From contig BSWB01000006.1 of assembly GCA_033239125.1 (NCBI GenBank), forward strand, positions 116,544,242-116,608,241: a stretch of DNA of 64,000 bases, written 5' to 3'. Made by a program: the position numbers and the translations under genes. Shown here piece by piece: positions 33,501 to 46,370 of this stretch. Position 1 is the first letter of the stretch. Every line of letters starts with the position of its first letter. The notes under the pieces are model-generated. The model was not told the origin of the DNA and did not search any database. It was given only the letters and a program-made list of their open reading frames with translations. The DNA is from Fagopyrum homotropicum (lineage: Eukaryota > Streptophyta > Magnoliopsida > Caryophyllales > Polygonaceae).

Positions 33501-35326
33501 TGATAACACGATTTATGACGTTAGTTTAGGCATCCATTTAGATAGTTTTTCCTGCTATTCATGCATAGTTTGGCATTAGTTCATGACATTTACGTTTGAT
33601 TCATGCATATTGTCGAGATAGACGTCTACACGAACTATTGTCGGTTTTGTAGGTATTTTGGGGAGCTTTTGGAGCTTAATCGATACATTCGAGGATCATT
33701 CCTCGTGATGACACACTTCCGAACTCATTAAGAAGCAAGTTAGGAGCTAAGGAGAACACATAAGACCTAGTTGGTGCATGCCTTGCACCAACTCATGACT
33801 TAACGATCAAAAGAGAGTTGTCTGAACAAAACCACGGTCCAGACCCTGATTCCACGCCCGTGGTTCTGACCGTGATCCTCTCTGGACAGCTGTGACAGCT
33901 GTCCCACGATCTCCATAACCGACTCTTGCCCTTAATGGAGGATATAAGTGGTCCTGCGGACTGATTCTCAACACATATCCTTTCCCACACTCTCTCATTC
34001 CACAACATTCCATTGGAGGCTACTCTTGGAGGGGAGCAAAAACACTCTCATTTGGAGAAGAAGAAGAAGAAGAACACTAGTTTTAGAGTTTTCATAGTTT
34101 TTTAGAGGTTTTTGCGTGAGTTTGTTGAAGTCATTTGTAAGGATTTGTAAGGAACAATTTGGACCTTCTTTTGAAGGGTTGTAAGTCTTTCTTAACAATT
34201 ATTCAGCTTGGTTTTCATTTTCTACTTGTTTCATTTCTCTTTCATTTCATTTTCTTGCTATGGAAGCCATGAATGAATGATTGTTGAGTTTGATTGTTAA
34301 AATGCATGTTGTTGGCTAAATAGATGCGATTCTAGGGTAATGGAATGATGGTTATGGCTTGGACTATGATAGAATAGACTTAAATGTATCCTTGGATGAA
34401 TTGCTTGCTCGAACTTAACTTCTGTTGAAAATCACGGGTTGTTCTTCCCCTCCACGCCCGTGGTTCTAGATGATTTGCCCGTGATTTTGTCTGTTGTGCT
34501 TGTATTGATAAATCTGAATGTTAGGATGTTAGATTATTGAAATCCTAGTGTTTGTTAAGCATAATCTAGGCTAAGGTGACCTAATGTTAGCAATCTAAGT
34601 GAGAGAAGAGACTTACCCTGTAATTCTCGCTCTTAGATCCTAAAGATGATGAATGTTAGGTAGTAGTGAGCCTCATAAGCCGCTATTGGACTGAGTGTGC
34701 TAGGATAGATGTTTAGGACTTGCCTTCCCGAGACTTACCCGGTAAGGAGAGGTTAGATCTCTAGATATCAATCCAGTTTGCGTAGAATTTCCGACCTTAG
34801 GCTTCTAGAGACTTACCCGGTGATGGGACCTTAGGTGCGGGATTAGTGGACCATGAGACCTACCCGGTGATTGATCCCATTTGAGAAACACCCTCTCCCA
34901 ACATATTGTAGCTAGTCCAAGATTTATAGAAGCTTGAGTCCAATGCCATAACCGTAATTCCCAACCCCTAGAGTCCGCTTTTCTCTCTTTGATCACATAT
35001 CTCGTGTTTGTTTTGCTTGTTTGTGTTGCTAGCTTAGTTTGTTCGTTTGATTTGTTAATCTTGCATGATTTGTGATCCTTGCTTAATCACCACAAAACCA
35101 ATCCAAAAACATTGTGATTTTTATTTCTTTCTCTTTTCTTATACTAGATTTGCACTATCCTTAGTCACTATATTTGATTCGATTTCACCTTAGTCTTTGT
35201 GTTCGACCTCGGAATACTATCCTTGCTACAAAACGACCCATATACTGTGGGTTCGCTAGGAGTTAGAGAAAATATATCGAGTTATAAATTTAAGACTTTT
35301 TTGTGCTACACGTTCTTAGCGTAACA
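33501..35326 (+). repeat. 3' LTR of C
   Basis: 1826 bp, TGATAACACG...GCGTAACA. Differs from the 5' LTR by about 50 substitutions and several small indels. The four-copy array is at 34607-34871; its first copy carries ACCCTG instead of ACCCGG. Confidence 0.9.
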
Positions 35327-35331
35327 ACACC

Positions 35332-35559
35332 CTTTGTCTAGGATTCATCCTAGTGTCCAACGATTGAGGGTGAAGATTCCTTTCAACAGCAAGTTCAGCA
35401 TTGAGCCGAGCAATTTCGGCTTGCGGATCAACAATAGGGAGTTGGTTGTCCATTGCTTAACTTGCGTTAACTTTATGGGTAATTTTTTTGTTTGTGAAGA
35501 GTGCGTTCAATCTCGTTGTCAAGAGGGACAAGTTTGCTTGGGTCGTGGACTCTTCTCAT
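35332..35559 (-). pseudogene. Element A gag N-terminus, split off by insertion of C
   Basis: The minus strand starts MRRVHDPSKLVPLDNEIE, aligned with the MRRSRGKDLAPFDPEPEK start of B and C, then shifts frame into MDNQLPIVDPQAEIARLNAE, a short coiled-coil-like stretch. The shared MRR start supports the start codon used for B. The reading continues at 11180 once C is removed, which supports the nesting order. Confidence 0.55.
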
Positions 35560-35630
35560 TCCTTATGCCTGTAAATAAAAAACAAAAAAATAAATTAATA
35601 AATCCAGCAATAAAAACAACTTATAACAAC

Positions 35631-37391
35631 TGTTACGCTAGAAAGGTAGCACAAAAAGCTTTACAATTTATAAATCGATCTAAAATCCCGAACTAACTAG
35701 CGAAACCTGCAGTCTACGGATCATTATGTAGGAAGGAAAGTATTCCAAGGTCGAACACAAGGACTGAGGTGAAATCAAATCATTCAATGGTCATGTATAG
35801 TGCAAATCTAAACTAAGAGATGAGAAATGAATAAAGAAAAGCAAAACACAATATTTTTTGTTGGTTTTGGGTGATCAAACAAGGATCACAAAATATGCAA
35901 CACAAACAAGCAAACAAACACACAAACACAAGATAAGTGATAAGTGTAAGAAGTGCGCATTCTAGAGATCAAGAAATCCGGTTATGGCATTGGACTCAAG
36001 CAATCTAAACATCAAAGGAGAGTTACGGTTGTTCGGAGTTGGGTGTTTCTCTAATAGGAGCAATTACCGGGTAAGTCTCATGCTCCACTAGTCTCGAACC
36101 TAAGGTCCTATTACCGGGTAAGTCTCAAGGAACCTAAGGACGGGAATCTACACAAACCGGCGACTACCTAAGGGTCAAACCCCTCCTTACCGGGTAAGTC
36201 TCGAAAAAGGTAAAACGATCCTAGCACACTCAATCCAATAGCGGCTTTTTTGGCTCACTACTACCTAAAGTTCATCATCTTATGTATCTAAGAGAGGAAA
36301 TTACCGGGTAAGTCTCATTCCTCAAATAGGTTGCTAGCAAAGGTCACCCTAGGCTAGATTAGGCTCAACAAACAATAGGATTTCAACACATCTACATCCT
36401 GACATCCAGATTATCAATAAAAGAACAACAGAACAAAACCATGGGTGGATCATGGAAACCACGGCCGTGATAACATGAAGAACAAGCCGTGATTTTATGT
36501 CTGAGCTAGGTTTTCGAACACAATCCATCCTAAGCTAACATGCAATTCCATAAAATCATCATCCAAGCCATAAACATCAATCTATCACCCTAGAATCACA
36601 ACTATTCAGCCAACAACATACAAATCTAGATCAAGCTTCATAAATAAAGCATGCTTGTATGTCATAACTAGAAAGTGAAGATAAGATCAAAGAACAAGAA
36701 GCTACTTAGCTAGATAGATGCTTCTACAATCTTACAAAGGTTCCAATGGCAGCTCCAAGATCCAAAATTACAAGCTTCCAAGGAAACACACTCAAAACCC
36801 ACACAAACTCACTCTAGATCCACAAACTACACTAATCTCATCCAAGAACACCCACAAGGGTGCTTGGAGGAGAGATACAATCCACAAGAGAGTATTGGAG
36901 AAGGTGATGTGCAAATCCTTTGTCTACAGCTTGCAAAACCACTTATGTACTCCACCAAAAAGCAAGGGTCGGACAAAGAAATCGTGTGACAAGTGTCAAA
37001 GTTGTCCTGACATAAACCACGGGCCAAAACCACAGGCGTGGTTTTGCTAGGTAGGTCGTGGTTTTCATCAGGAAGCCCTCCTTGGATCACCCAGTCATGA
37101 GTTGGTGCAAGGCATGCACCAACAAGGTCTTTTGAGTTCTTCTTTGCTTCTTGCTTGCTCCTTAGGGAGTCCGGATGAGTGCCACCACGAGGAATGATTG
37201 TCGAATGTATCGATAAAATCCAAAAGCCCCCCAAAATACCTACAAAACCGACAAAAGCTTGTGTAGACGTCTTTTCTAAAAATAAGACTCGATTAAGCAT
37301 AAACGCCACAAACTAATGTCAAACCATGCATGAATAAGGGGAAAAACTATATAAATGAATGGCTAAACTAGTTTCATAAATCATGTCATCA
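35631..37391 (-). mobile_element. Solo LTR E in element A
   Basis: On plus TGTTACGC...GTCATCA, 1761 bp, flanked by perfect ACAAC duplications (35626-35630, 37392-37396), with no interior. It belongs to the B/C LTR family: four-copy array at 36063-36316, palindrome clusters at 36437-36495 and 37016-37065. It sits in A's leader between the primer site and the gag start. Confidence 0.9.
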
Positions 37392-37429
37392 ACAACCAAG
37401 AATTAGGTATCAATCAATTATACGAGTGG

Positions 37430-37447
37430 TCCCCAACAACGGCGCCA
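37430..37447 (-). other. Primer binding site of element A (tRNA-Asp)
   Basis: On minus TGGCGCCGTTGTTGGGGA, two bases from the tRNA-Asp complement, with the same 6-bp spacer to the LTR as in B. Confidence 0.8.
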
Positions 37448-37453
37448 AAAACT

Positions 37454-37889
37454 TGATCTTGAGTTTTACCGAATGGTAACAACAACCTCCCACAAGTATC
37501 CCGGGATTGGATGTAGTATACTCGAGTATTGAATTCTCAAGAGTTTGACTTCTTTATTGTTTTAAATTGTAGAAACGGCCATCATACGGTTAGCTAAGTC
37601 GTTTCATCTAGTTGTTTGGCTTCTTTATTTTTTAAAATCGCATATCTTCACTTTAAGGTATATTCAAGGGACTTGTGCTACAGTTCCTCGGTCACGTAAG
37701 GTCTTCTTTTAGCTCTAACTTCAGGGCGGATGCATTTATGACACAATTGATACCGCAAATGCTTGAAACATTGAAAACACAAGGTAGATACCGAAATACG
37801 GAAAGTGAATACTTTCTATACAAATAGTGATGTATGAGAGAGCAAAAGAGGTATGAAATGTATGAATATTAGGTCTAAAAAGTGTTACA
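37454..37889 (-). repeat. 5' LTR of element A, shortened
   Basis: 436 bp against 1508 bp for the other LTR. The counterpart of about 1498-2580 is missing, which removes most of the LTR interior. Ends match (TGATC...GTTACA on plus). Confidence 0.6.
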
Positions 37890-38117
37890 TTTAAGTACTT
37901 TAACACTCGTCAATAATTTATCATTTTTTAGAAAAGATGGTATAATTAAGTAATTTTATAAGATAAATTGTACACAATAAAAATAGGGTGATTTTTGGTA
38001 AGTATGCCTTTTTTCTAACGAGGTACAAAATATGCACATATCCTAATGATTAATTAGAAAAGAAAAGTAGTCGAGTTAACTTATGTTCTTTAATAATTCT
38101 AGGAAAAGGAGAAGCAC

Positions 38118-38360
38118 ATGCCCAACTTTACTTACTCAATTTCACGTATCAAACTTCATTCACGTTCTCAACTTCACTCATGTATCCAACTTCAGTTACA
38201 CAATTTGTTTACCCAATTCCAATCACCTAAATTTCGATTACCAATTTCAGTAACCCGACTCCACGACTCCACCTACCCAATTCCAAGAAGTTGAGTACAT
38301 TAGTGAAGTTAGGTACGTGAGGTTGAGTAAGTGAGTGAAGTTCGATACGTGATTTCCCCC
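38118..38360. repeat. Inverted repeat built of ACTTCA/TGAAGT units
   Basis: The left arm (TCACGTATCAAACTTCATTC) and the reverse complement of the right arm (TCACGTATCGAACTTCACTC) pair closely. The middle repeats CCAACTTCA-like units. Possibly a MITE or a collapsed tandem repeat. Confidence 0.5.
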
Positions 38361-39881
38361 TTCTTCCCAAGATTATTAAATTATATTATTTAATACAACT
38401 AATTATTAGATTTTTTCCTTTTTCCTAGGATTTTGCGTCTCTTGCCTTCAAATCCGAAAATGAGGAAAATATAGTTTTCTCCTCGTTAACCCTATTATTT
38501 TTATAATAATTAAAAATTAAAAATACATACTTAGTCTACTTAGTAAAATTTAGAGAACAAACTTAGTTTACATAATAAATAAAGGTATTATTAGTTCATT
38601 ATTTTCATAAAAATACTTCATAATATTAAATAATTTATTTTTTTGAAAGGAATATTGGCTAATTAGAGATTAGAGATGCTAGTATAACTTAAGCGAATGG
38701 TAAGTGATAGTAGCAAAAAGAACCGCCAAACGAATCCAACGATAGATAAGGGAATCCAATGAAATAATAATAAATATAACTATATTAATGTAAAATACAA
38801 TACAAGCATAAGAATAAAAATAAAATCTTGTTTTTTTAAGAAAAAAGTCGTTACTTTATTTGATGCTTTAATTTGATAAGATATATTTGGTGCAAACAAT
38901 CGGATTAATTAACGGTTGATATAGATAGCTATAAAAGGGCGCCACTCATTAGCCTACTAATCACAATTAGCTTCCTCTTTTTGAAAATGAAAACCAATGT
39001 GTACGGATCAGTAACATTCAAAGTGTCTCATAATATTGGATATTAAAACTTAGATTGCGGAATATTAGATGTCAAAATCCAATATAAATACTGTACTTCA
39101 TCACTATTTACGATAGGTGTTTACATACTACTCAATTAATTATGGGCAATTTTGGTAACTATACCCTAACCTTTTGTATTTATTTTCAAACTCTACACAC
39201 TCTTCTTTCAAGGGACACATTTACTAAACACAAAAGTAGAACAAGCCTAGTAAACCAAATTGTTTCATTAAAATAATTATTACTACTAAATTACTCAAAC
39301 ACTATTATTTATAATTATAATAGAAAGAAATTGACAGGATAACCACAAAATTTATGGATATAAATATACATACTAGCTCGCAACTTTCCTCGTGAAGTTT
39401 CTAATACCATTGATCGTACCCATTTTCGGATAGACCCGTCGACGCCGGTTTTTTATTTTTTATTTTAATAAAAAAATTTGTTTCTTTAAGTTTTAACTAA
39501 TAATGTTATCTTGGTTTAAGGTTGTTACCGTGTATTGTTTTGAAGGAAGTAGTTTGTTTGCGATTCCGGTAAAAAAATTGTCATAAGCAAATCGACCCAA
39601 TGAAGATAGATCTAAACATCAGAACAAAATTTTGAAAGGAGCCAAAAAGGTTATCCTCTTCGATTGTATCATGATCTTGTAAATAACTATAAAAAACATG
39701 TTTGATTTTCTAGTATTTGTTAGTGTTGCTAGCGTCATTGGTACTAAACCAAGATTTTAACCCTACAAAAAAAGGTCAAATAAAAACACAAAGAAAGAAG
39801 AACTACATCGATGGTCAAAAGAGATAGTAGTATGACAAACAATCGGCTCCAAAAGTACAAGATTCAAAGCCTACAACCACC

Positions 39882-39886
39882 AAATG
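39882..39886. repeat. Left target-site duplication of F (AAATG)
   Basis: AAATG here and at 49359-49363 flanks element F exactly. Confidence 0.9.
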
Positions 39887-39898
39887 TGTAATAACCGA

Positions 39899-39979
<81 letters not shown>

Positions 39980-41343
39980 AAATTTTTATTTTCCGTTTAA
40001 TACGTGATCAAACCGGTTTCCGATCCGCGAACCTTAATCATTAAAAATAAAGAAAAACGATATTAAATTCTATCATTTTATGTGACCTTGATTCACATAA
40101 AATGATAACTTTTATAATTCCGTAAATAATTCCGTACTTTTAACGGTTCCGGCAATTAACGAGTATTCTTTCAGCTTTGAGTTTTATTTTATGAGCTGGC
40201 CCAATGGACCCAGCCCAAAAACAATTACAGCCCAGCCCAACCTATTATCTACCCTAACCTTAACCTAATTAACATTTAACCTAATCTAAGCATTCCTAAT
40301 CCTAATCTAATCGGCAACCTAACTACTACCTTTCCACGTTACTCCTGCGAGATCGGCAGAGCAGCAACAAACCTGCGCCGGGACTGGACTGAAGACGCCG
40401 ACCAGTGACGCCGCACCGCTCTCCCTCCACGCCGGACTGTGCACGTCTACGTTGGCCAGCGAAATGGAACCGACCCTCGATCGCAAGACCACCACAGAAA
40501 ATCGCCCAGGTTGCCGCTAGAGTCGAGGATCCAGGACTAGTGTTGCCGCTGCTGTAGAGTGACCACAGGGACGGACCTCTCCTGTATCATCGTCGGACTG
40601 CCATCTTGCCGCCTGACTTCCGCCAACCGGCCCTGCTGAACGAAGCTCCTCACGACCAGGCAGCACAGCGACGGTCTATGCTAGCTCCTCGTGTTCTGCA
40701 ACCTCCAAGTGCCAGCAACGAAGGTAACGTACCTCCTGTCCTCTTCGTCTTTTCCTTTCCGCAGCCTCGATCGGGAGACGTTCCTCACCTCCCTGGTGAC
40801 TGTTGCTACGCAGGCTCGGTTTCGATCGACTTCGGCCACAACTCTTCCCTCATAAGCGTGACGATTGTGCTGGACGGGTAAGTCGGTCTTCATCTGTACA
40901 GTGTGTGTATATAAGTATAGAAATAAGCATGTGCAGTGTGTAAATATATATACATATGCATAAGCGCAGTGACAGTGTGTGTATATAAGTATAGAAATAA
41001 GCATGTGCAGTGTGGAAATATATATACATATGCATAAGCGCAGTGGGTACATAATTATAAATATAAGTCAGTGCATCGTGTATGTAGGTCTATATATATA
41101 TATGCATAAGGGTAGTATATATATAAGTCTATGGATGTATGAATAAGTGCAGAGGAGTGACATAAGTATAAGTGTATATATTAAGGGTTGAGAGATGAAT
41201 ATAATTATATATGAATAAGCTCAGTGGACATGTATCTATATACATAGATGTATAAGATTAGATACGTATAAGTTTGTATATAAGTGTAATAGTAGTATGC
41301 ATATGTAAGTATATATATATAGATATATATTTATAGGTATAAG

Positions 41344-41386
<43 letters not shown>

Positions 41387-42666
41387 AGTATATATATATA
41401 TAGGTATAAGTGTAAGACATATATAAGTGTATATATATGAATAGGTAGAGTGTATATATACATAAGTATATATACATAATTATAAATATACATAGATGGG
41501 TACGAGTAACGTATAATATACGTACACATGTATGAATAAGAGTAGAGTAACCGGAAAAAGGGATAATGTTGTTCTCTTTGACGAGTGTTTGAGATTTAAC
41601 CTCATAATCTCTAGTAAACTACCCTCGAGAACTAGATCTTGGTTCTTTAGTTCTAAAAGAATATATTGGAAATTAAATGTTAGACTTTTAAGAGTTTTCG
41701 GGATCAGGGGTAAATAGTCTTTTACCTTAAGAGAGTTGTTAAGATGTATTTTCTCTTTATGAGATTATGCCTCTTAGAAGTTTATAACTTCTAAGAGTAT
41801 GAGATGTGACTTTGATACACATGCCTTACTTGACAGGCGTTTGAATACCACGAGTACGGACCGGGTTGAGACTTGATAGAGTGTGATGTGATTCAGGTAA
41901 GTCCTTGCGACTTACTTAGCTGGTTTCTGGATATTAGTTGGGTGATAATGGTTGTGTGTGTGCAAAGTGTGTTATAATAAAAATAACAACTTGTTAGGAC
42001 GACCGTGGTTATTATGTGTTAAGGCCCAAGTGTATGTATAACGGGCCGTGACATCACTGCCCAACTCTGTCAGGAGACTGGGAGGTTCTCTATACCCAGA
42101 CCATACAGGTACACGGTGAGATGCATCGGATCCACTCCTGATGGGTACACGGGGGCGGAGACGAGGTTTGGGAATCCCTCGTGTCACAAAATAAGTATCA
42201 TTAGAGTGAACGACTTAAATGAAGATAATAAATGGTTTGTTTGAAAGCATGATGTGTGTTTATGATTTTATGTGTGTGTGTGCTATTATTATTTCTCCTA
42301 ATGTTTAGATAACTAGCTAATGGTTGTTTTGTTGTGTTTTTAGTTTTACCGCAGGTTAGAGCAGCAGCTGAGTGATCCGGAAGTAGTGGTCAGCCGGGTC
42401 TCCGTACTTCTTAGAATGGGGTTGGGATGTTTCCTTTGATGTTCTTTCATCTTGTTAAGACAATTAGTATGTTTCGTTGTTTAAGTACTATAGGCTGTTA
42501 GACGTTGTTGCATTCATTCTTTTAAAAATACTATTTTATAAATTTCGGTTTTTCTTATTGTGTCTTGTTGCAAGATCCTAGTAATATTGTTGTCAAACTG
42601 AGGTCGGGACCCATTGTGAGGTCCTAACCAGTAATGCTCCGAGTTTTGAGAATTCGGGGTGTTACA
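39887..42666 (+). repeat. 5' LTR of F
   Basis: Contains a long (AT)n run (39902-39974), a GC-rich block (about 40320-40880) with a 91-codon open stretch repeated in the other LTR, a 74-bp tandem duplication (40898-40971, 40972-41045) and a GTATATAAGTATAAG-rich minisatellite to about 41530. No gene assigned. Confidence 0.9.
39902..39974. repeat. (AT)n microsatellite
   Basis: About 36 units; the other F LTR has a much shorter run at about 46589-46616. Confidence 0.95.
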
Positions 42667-42669
42667 ACA

Positions 42670-42682
42670 TGGTATCAGAGCT
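42670..42682 (+). other. Primer binding site of F (initiator tRNA-Met)
   Basis: TGGTATCAGAGCT, complementary to the 3' end of initiator tRNA-Met, 3 bp after the LTR. Confidence 0.85.
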
Positions 42683-45600
42683 CTAGGTTGGCAACAATGG
42701 CACTTGAAATCTTCTGAAAGACCGAATAAGTACTTGAGCAGAACCCGAAAAGGGATCTGTTTTAAAAAGGATTTTTGGTTTTCAAATGCATGCATAGTTT
42801 GGTTGGGGATAGAAAAGTACGGCTGACCACCACTACTACCGCGAATCTCAGTATGCTTAGTATGGACCTTAGTTTTACTTTAGTTGGACGTTTTAGCTTG
42901 ATATAAGATGTGTAATATAGATAAGTATATGCCGAAGATTAGTAGAAATTATAGTTATGTTATACTTTAACGGAGATAACATAATGAGTTTCTCACCCCT
43001 TGACACATCTAAGTAGATTTTGAAGGTGTCAACGTGAGGATTAGTATGCACACCTTAGGTGCATTAAGGAAGACGAACGGCAGACAACTCATTCGAGTTT
43101 GTTTGAGGAACGTTGAGACGGAAAAGTGAAGCCTAAAAGACAACACCAACTACGATGACAAGAAGGGAATCCCGAATCAACTCAATAGGATCAAATGAAG
43201 AATATACATGAGAGTAGTTTCAGCAACGCGTTGGAGGACCGACAAGTATACAAATTGGGAGAGACAACCCACAAATTCTTTCAAGATGGAATAAAGCAAC
43301 GTTGCAAACAAAGGGGATGCCTTCAGAAACACACCCAGGCATGAAGGTCAAGGTATAGCAGCGATCCAGACAAGAGGCATTGAATCTAAGCTTACTGACG
43401 GACTAGAAGGTGAAAGTTTGAGGCTAGAAGCAGGGCGGAATATGATCATTCTCGACAAGATACTTGACACCACAATCAAGATGGGAAACCGAGACAATCA
43501 TACGCGTAGGATTCAGGATAGATACATTGTCCAATTCAATACGAAGAATCAAAGAGCCGCACAATGGAAACTTACAGATTGCTAGAAAGTGGAAGGTTGA
43601 TTTCGTAAACATGTAGGTGAAGTGACCTTCTAGAAGACACGAGAGTCCAAAGAATAAGGTTTTGACCCTGATATGAAGGACTAAAGGAGTACAAAGATGG
43701 AAATTTACAGTGGAGCTTAAGGACGAAAGATAGATATCATAACTAGGGAGACATATTGACTTCTTCAAAGATACGAGAATTTTGAAAGAAGTCCCGACGC
43801 ATGTATTAAAGAGGGTAGAAGCCTTTAACGGAGATAACGGATTTTCATAAAGGCAATGTTACAAAACAACGCTAACGAAGGGAGAAAAGTAAGTGAGAAT
43901 GATCTGGGTAGACTTAAGAGTCCAACATGACCTCTCACTCAACACGGGACTCGGTTAATACAACAACGGTTCATACAAGAGAAATCGCAAGTGGATGGAA
44001 CTTTAGATCCAAGGATTTACAAAGACGCGTCTACAAGCTATCGGGAAGAATTGATAAACCGCTATAGTTAGTATATGAGTAACACAACTGTACTCGGGCA
44101 AAGTGATCTAATAGAGAGAAGGAAAGGAATAAATCGTAGAAGGAGCTAAATGTGTATACACGGATAACATAGAAGGAATAACTTTTCACCCAATATATGC
44201 ATATCGAAGTAAATAGAAGAAAAGTAAGTTTATGATCCTGTATAAGATCAACTACAGACTATCTAGTAACAACCGAGGATTTACTTATATGGGAGAATAT
44301 GGAGGACTAGTCAGCAGATAATAACAGTGGATTTATATGAGAAACCGATTGGTATATAGAGGATCTCTGCAAAAGATCAACGGTGACAATGGTGAAGTTT
44401 AATCGATACAAGTACTAATGCCCTTAATAGTAACATAGAACGAGTTCAAGCCAGTAACTTTAGGTTAAGAAGTTAAGGAGAAGATTTGGACGGTCGGAAA
44501 TGACCCCTTAGATCACTAAAGAGATAAAGGAAATGGTTGTGAGTAGTTGTCTGCCTACGGGCTAAGAAAAGGGGTGATCCCAATACGGATGGATGTGTAA
44601 AAAGAACTAGAAGAGTGAGAAGAAACTGATGGATTGGATCATATCCTACGTCAATCAAGACAGAGGATTCTTAACATTCCACACAAATAGGAATGATGGT
44701 TCTTGATCCCCCGAGAGTTACAAAGGGAGCCTTTGTGACTAAAGATGTAACACGGAATAACTAGAGTTAGAGAGGCGGCACAAACATAGAGATTTGGACT
44801 TAGTGTTGTGGTGGATTGTCTTGTCAAGTTGAGAGGTAGTTGTAGGTAGAATTTACATTTTGGGTTGAATAGACATGAGAAAGAGTAATATTGAATGAAT
44901 GAAGATTATTATACGGACCCGATATCACGCCCGTAAGATAGGTACTAAGAAGTGTGTATATAAGAGTTTAAGGAGAAATGGTGGTATTCCAATGCAAATT
45001 CAATTTAATCGTGATAACTCAGAAATATGTAGATGGGTGAGTAGTTGTGAAACCATGTACTCATAGGGGTGTAACTATCATACGGGATATGAAGACTTAG
45101 AGAAGATAAAGCGGCAGAAGTATAAGACTACATAGTAAGATGTGAGTCGGGAGATCGGATTTTTGGAGGAAGCCACATACAGGTGATGTTACTATACCAA
45201 TGATACCAGGAGATGTTCTACAAAAGTCATGTAAAAGTCTTGCTAAATTTAAATAAAGTGTGGGGATGGGTATGCGTCTATGAAATCTATGCAAGAATGT
45301 AAGATGACTGTGGTTTCAACACTGAATGAGTAGTAATGATTAGCTGACGGTTAGAGACCAAGTCGGACAAAGAAAATGAACAAGATTAGTCACCTAGTAG
45401 AATAGGTGACAAGACAAACATCAGAGACCATAGTTTGTTATATATATGGATAGTTTATCTCGAGGTTTTGGACAACCAGTACTCACGGGTAGAGTACAAG
45501 TCTTCCCTTTACTATAGTAAATCATCTATAGACAGAAGGTCTGTTTGAAGAGGATCTTACCGTTATTAGAAGAGAAATTACATGCGAAGAGTTCGGTAAA

Positions 45601-46064
45601 TTATCATGGCTAACGGAAGACGTCATTATGATTAATGGGTGACAATAGATTGATCAGAGTAGCGCAACAGAAGCATGGTGGACCCATAACCCATAGAACA
45701 TGAAACTCAATGTTATGTCCACCGTGCCCCAAAGTTAAGGAATCGTAGATCGATATGCAAATGTCCGCATGGAGTGTGCTTTGGGTTATATGAAGTTGAA
45801 AGCCTGACCAAAGGCATATAATAATTCATTAACGGAGAGGCGATCCGATTGAGTCATATTAGAAAGACGAGACCAAACGAGTGGTCTTACATAGAATATC
45901 AGGCACTTAGTAAAGTGCCGGGATATGTGAAAGATCATTATTATAGAAATTATAGTCGGAGTTTTCCGAAAGACTAAAATCAAGGGGATTCAGCGGAATG
46001 GATCAAGCTCTTGTTATTTAACTAGAGTCATCAAAAGTGTTCAGAAGTAAGTTGAGAAATGTAT
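42683..46064 (+). other. Decayed interior of F
   Basis: No frame above about 115 codons. Faint pol similarity appears late, for example a GACGTCATTATGAT stretch near 45622 at the place of the integrase WEDVxMDF block. Much is shuffled or too decayed to align by eye. Confidence 0.5.
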
Positions 46065-46370
46065 TCTTCTAAGGTCCGAAAGTAGATTGAGAGGTTATTT
46101 ATCAACCAGCACTCCTACCCAGAGTTCACAAGTAATAGTTAAGGGGCTACATATTAGACCCAGGACAGGTCATCAAAAATGAGGATATGATAGTTGAGCC
46201 GACCGTACATTTGTAGAGTACCCAGTAGCTGTCCTGGAGCGCAGTACTAGACGTCTGCGGTCCAAGGAGATACCGATGTTGAGGATCCAGTGGTCTAAAC
46301 GAGGAGTTTATGAGACCACTTAGGAGACAGAGGGGAGTATTAAGCGTAATTATCCCGAGTTCTTTGCAGG
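46065..46370 (+). pseudogene. Chromovirus integrase C-terminus and chromodomain relic
   Basis: With frame changes it reads EVIYQPALLPRVH, LRGYILDPGQVI, VEYPVAVLERSTRRLRSKEI, then MLRIQWSKRGVYETT, a TAG, and KRNYPEFF. This is the usual tail of Tekay/Del-type chromovirus integrases, ending in a chromodomain thought to guide insertion to marked chromatin (family knowledge). The TAG stands where the family has the Trp of the chromodomain TWE motif. Several stops and a deletion rule out function. Confidence 0.7.

Larger units (their letters stand above)
11186..35326 (+). mobile_element. Element C: Athila-clade LTR retrotransposon, defective, hosting B and D
   Basis: Complete layout on plus: 5' LTR (11186-13006), tRNA-Asp primer site (13013-13030), gag-pol (13149-20655, broken), 3' non-coding region (20656-21756 and 32912-33483), polypurine tract (33484-33500), 3' LTR (33501-35326). 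Solo LTR D interrupts gag and element B interrupts the 3' region. About 50 substitutions plus several indels between the LTRs by eye (about 2.8 percent) suggest about one million years at 1.3e-8 substitutions per site per year. That rate is an assumption taken from grasses. Confidence 0.85.
1398..37889 (-). mobile_element. Element A: old Athila-like LTR retrotransposon with nested insertions
   Basis: Minus-strand order: LTR (37454-37889), tRNA-Asp primer site (37430-37447), gag start (35559), decayed gag and protease (down to 9396), non-coding 3' region, polypurine-like tract, LTR (1398-2905). No reverse transcriptase, RNase H or integrase is detectable, so A looks like a gag-pro-only derivative or a deleted copy. 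Interruptions are a non-LTR element (about 4061-8100), C (11186-35326, which itself holds B and D) and E (35631-37391). The two LTRs share blocks such as 1410-1496 with 37464-37550 and 2625-2905 with 37615-37889, but are clearly diverged and unequal in length. Flanking 5-mers do not match. Confidence 0.7.
37890..39886. other. AT-rich spacer between A and F
   Basis: No gene recognised. Contains an inverted-repeat unit at 38118-38360. A 25-codon stretch from ATG 39811 stays open to the F insertion and continues on the far side of F. Confidence 0.5.

Noticed and set aside
36718..37309. Overlapping frames of 110 and 160 codons in solo LTR E
   Set aside because: They lie in the U3-like part of an LTR, on opposite strands, with no similarity and no counterpart kept open in the related LTRs.
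40606..40881. 91-codon frame in the F LTR, repeated at 47249-47524, and the antisense 123-codon frames
   Set aside because: It is in the GC-rich part of the LTR; duplication comes from the two LTRs; no known domain, and the antisense frames are built of minisatellite.
41236..41529. Tyr/Ile-rich frames over the F LTR AT repeats (also 47903-48221)
   Set aside because: Products of TATA-type simple repeats without stops in one frame, not genes.
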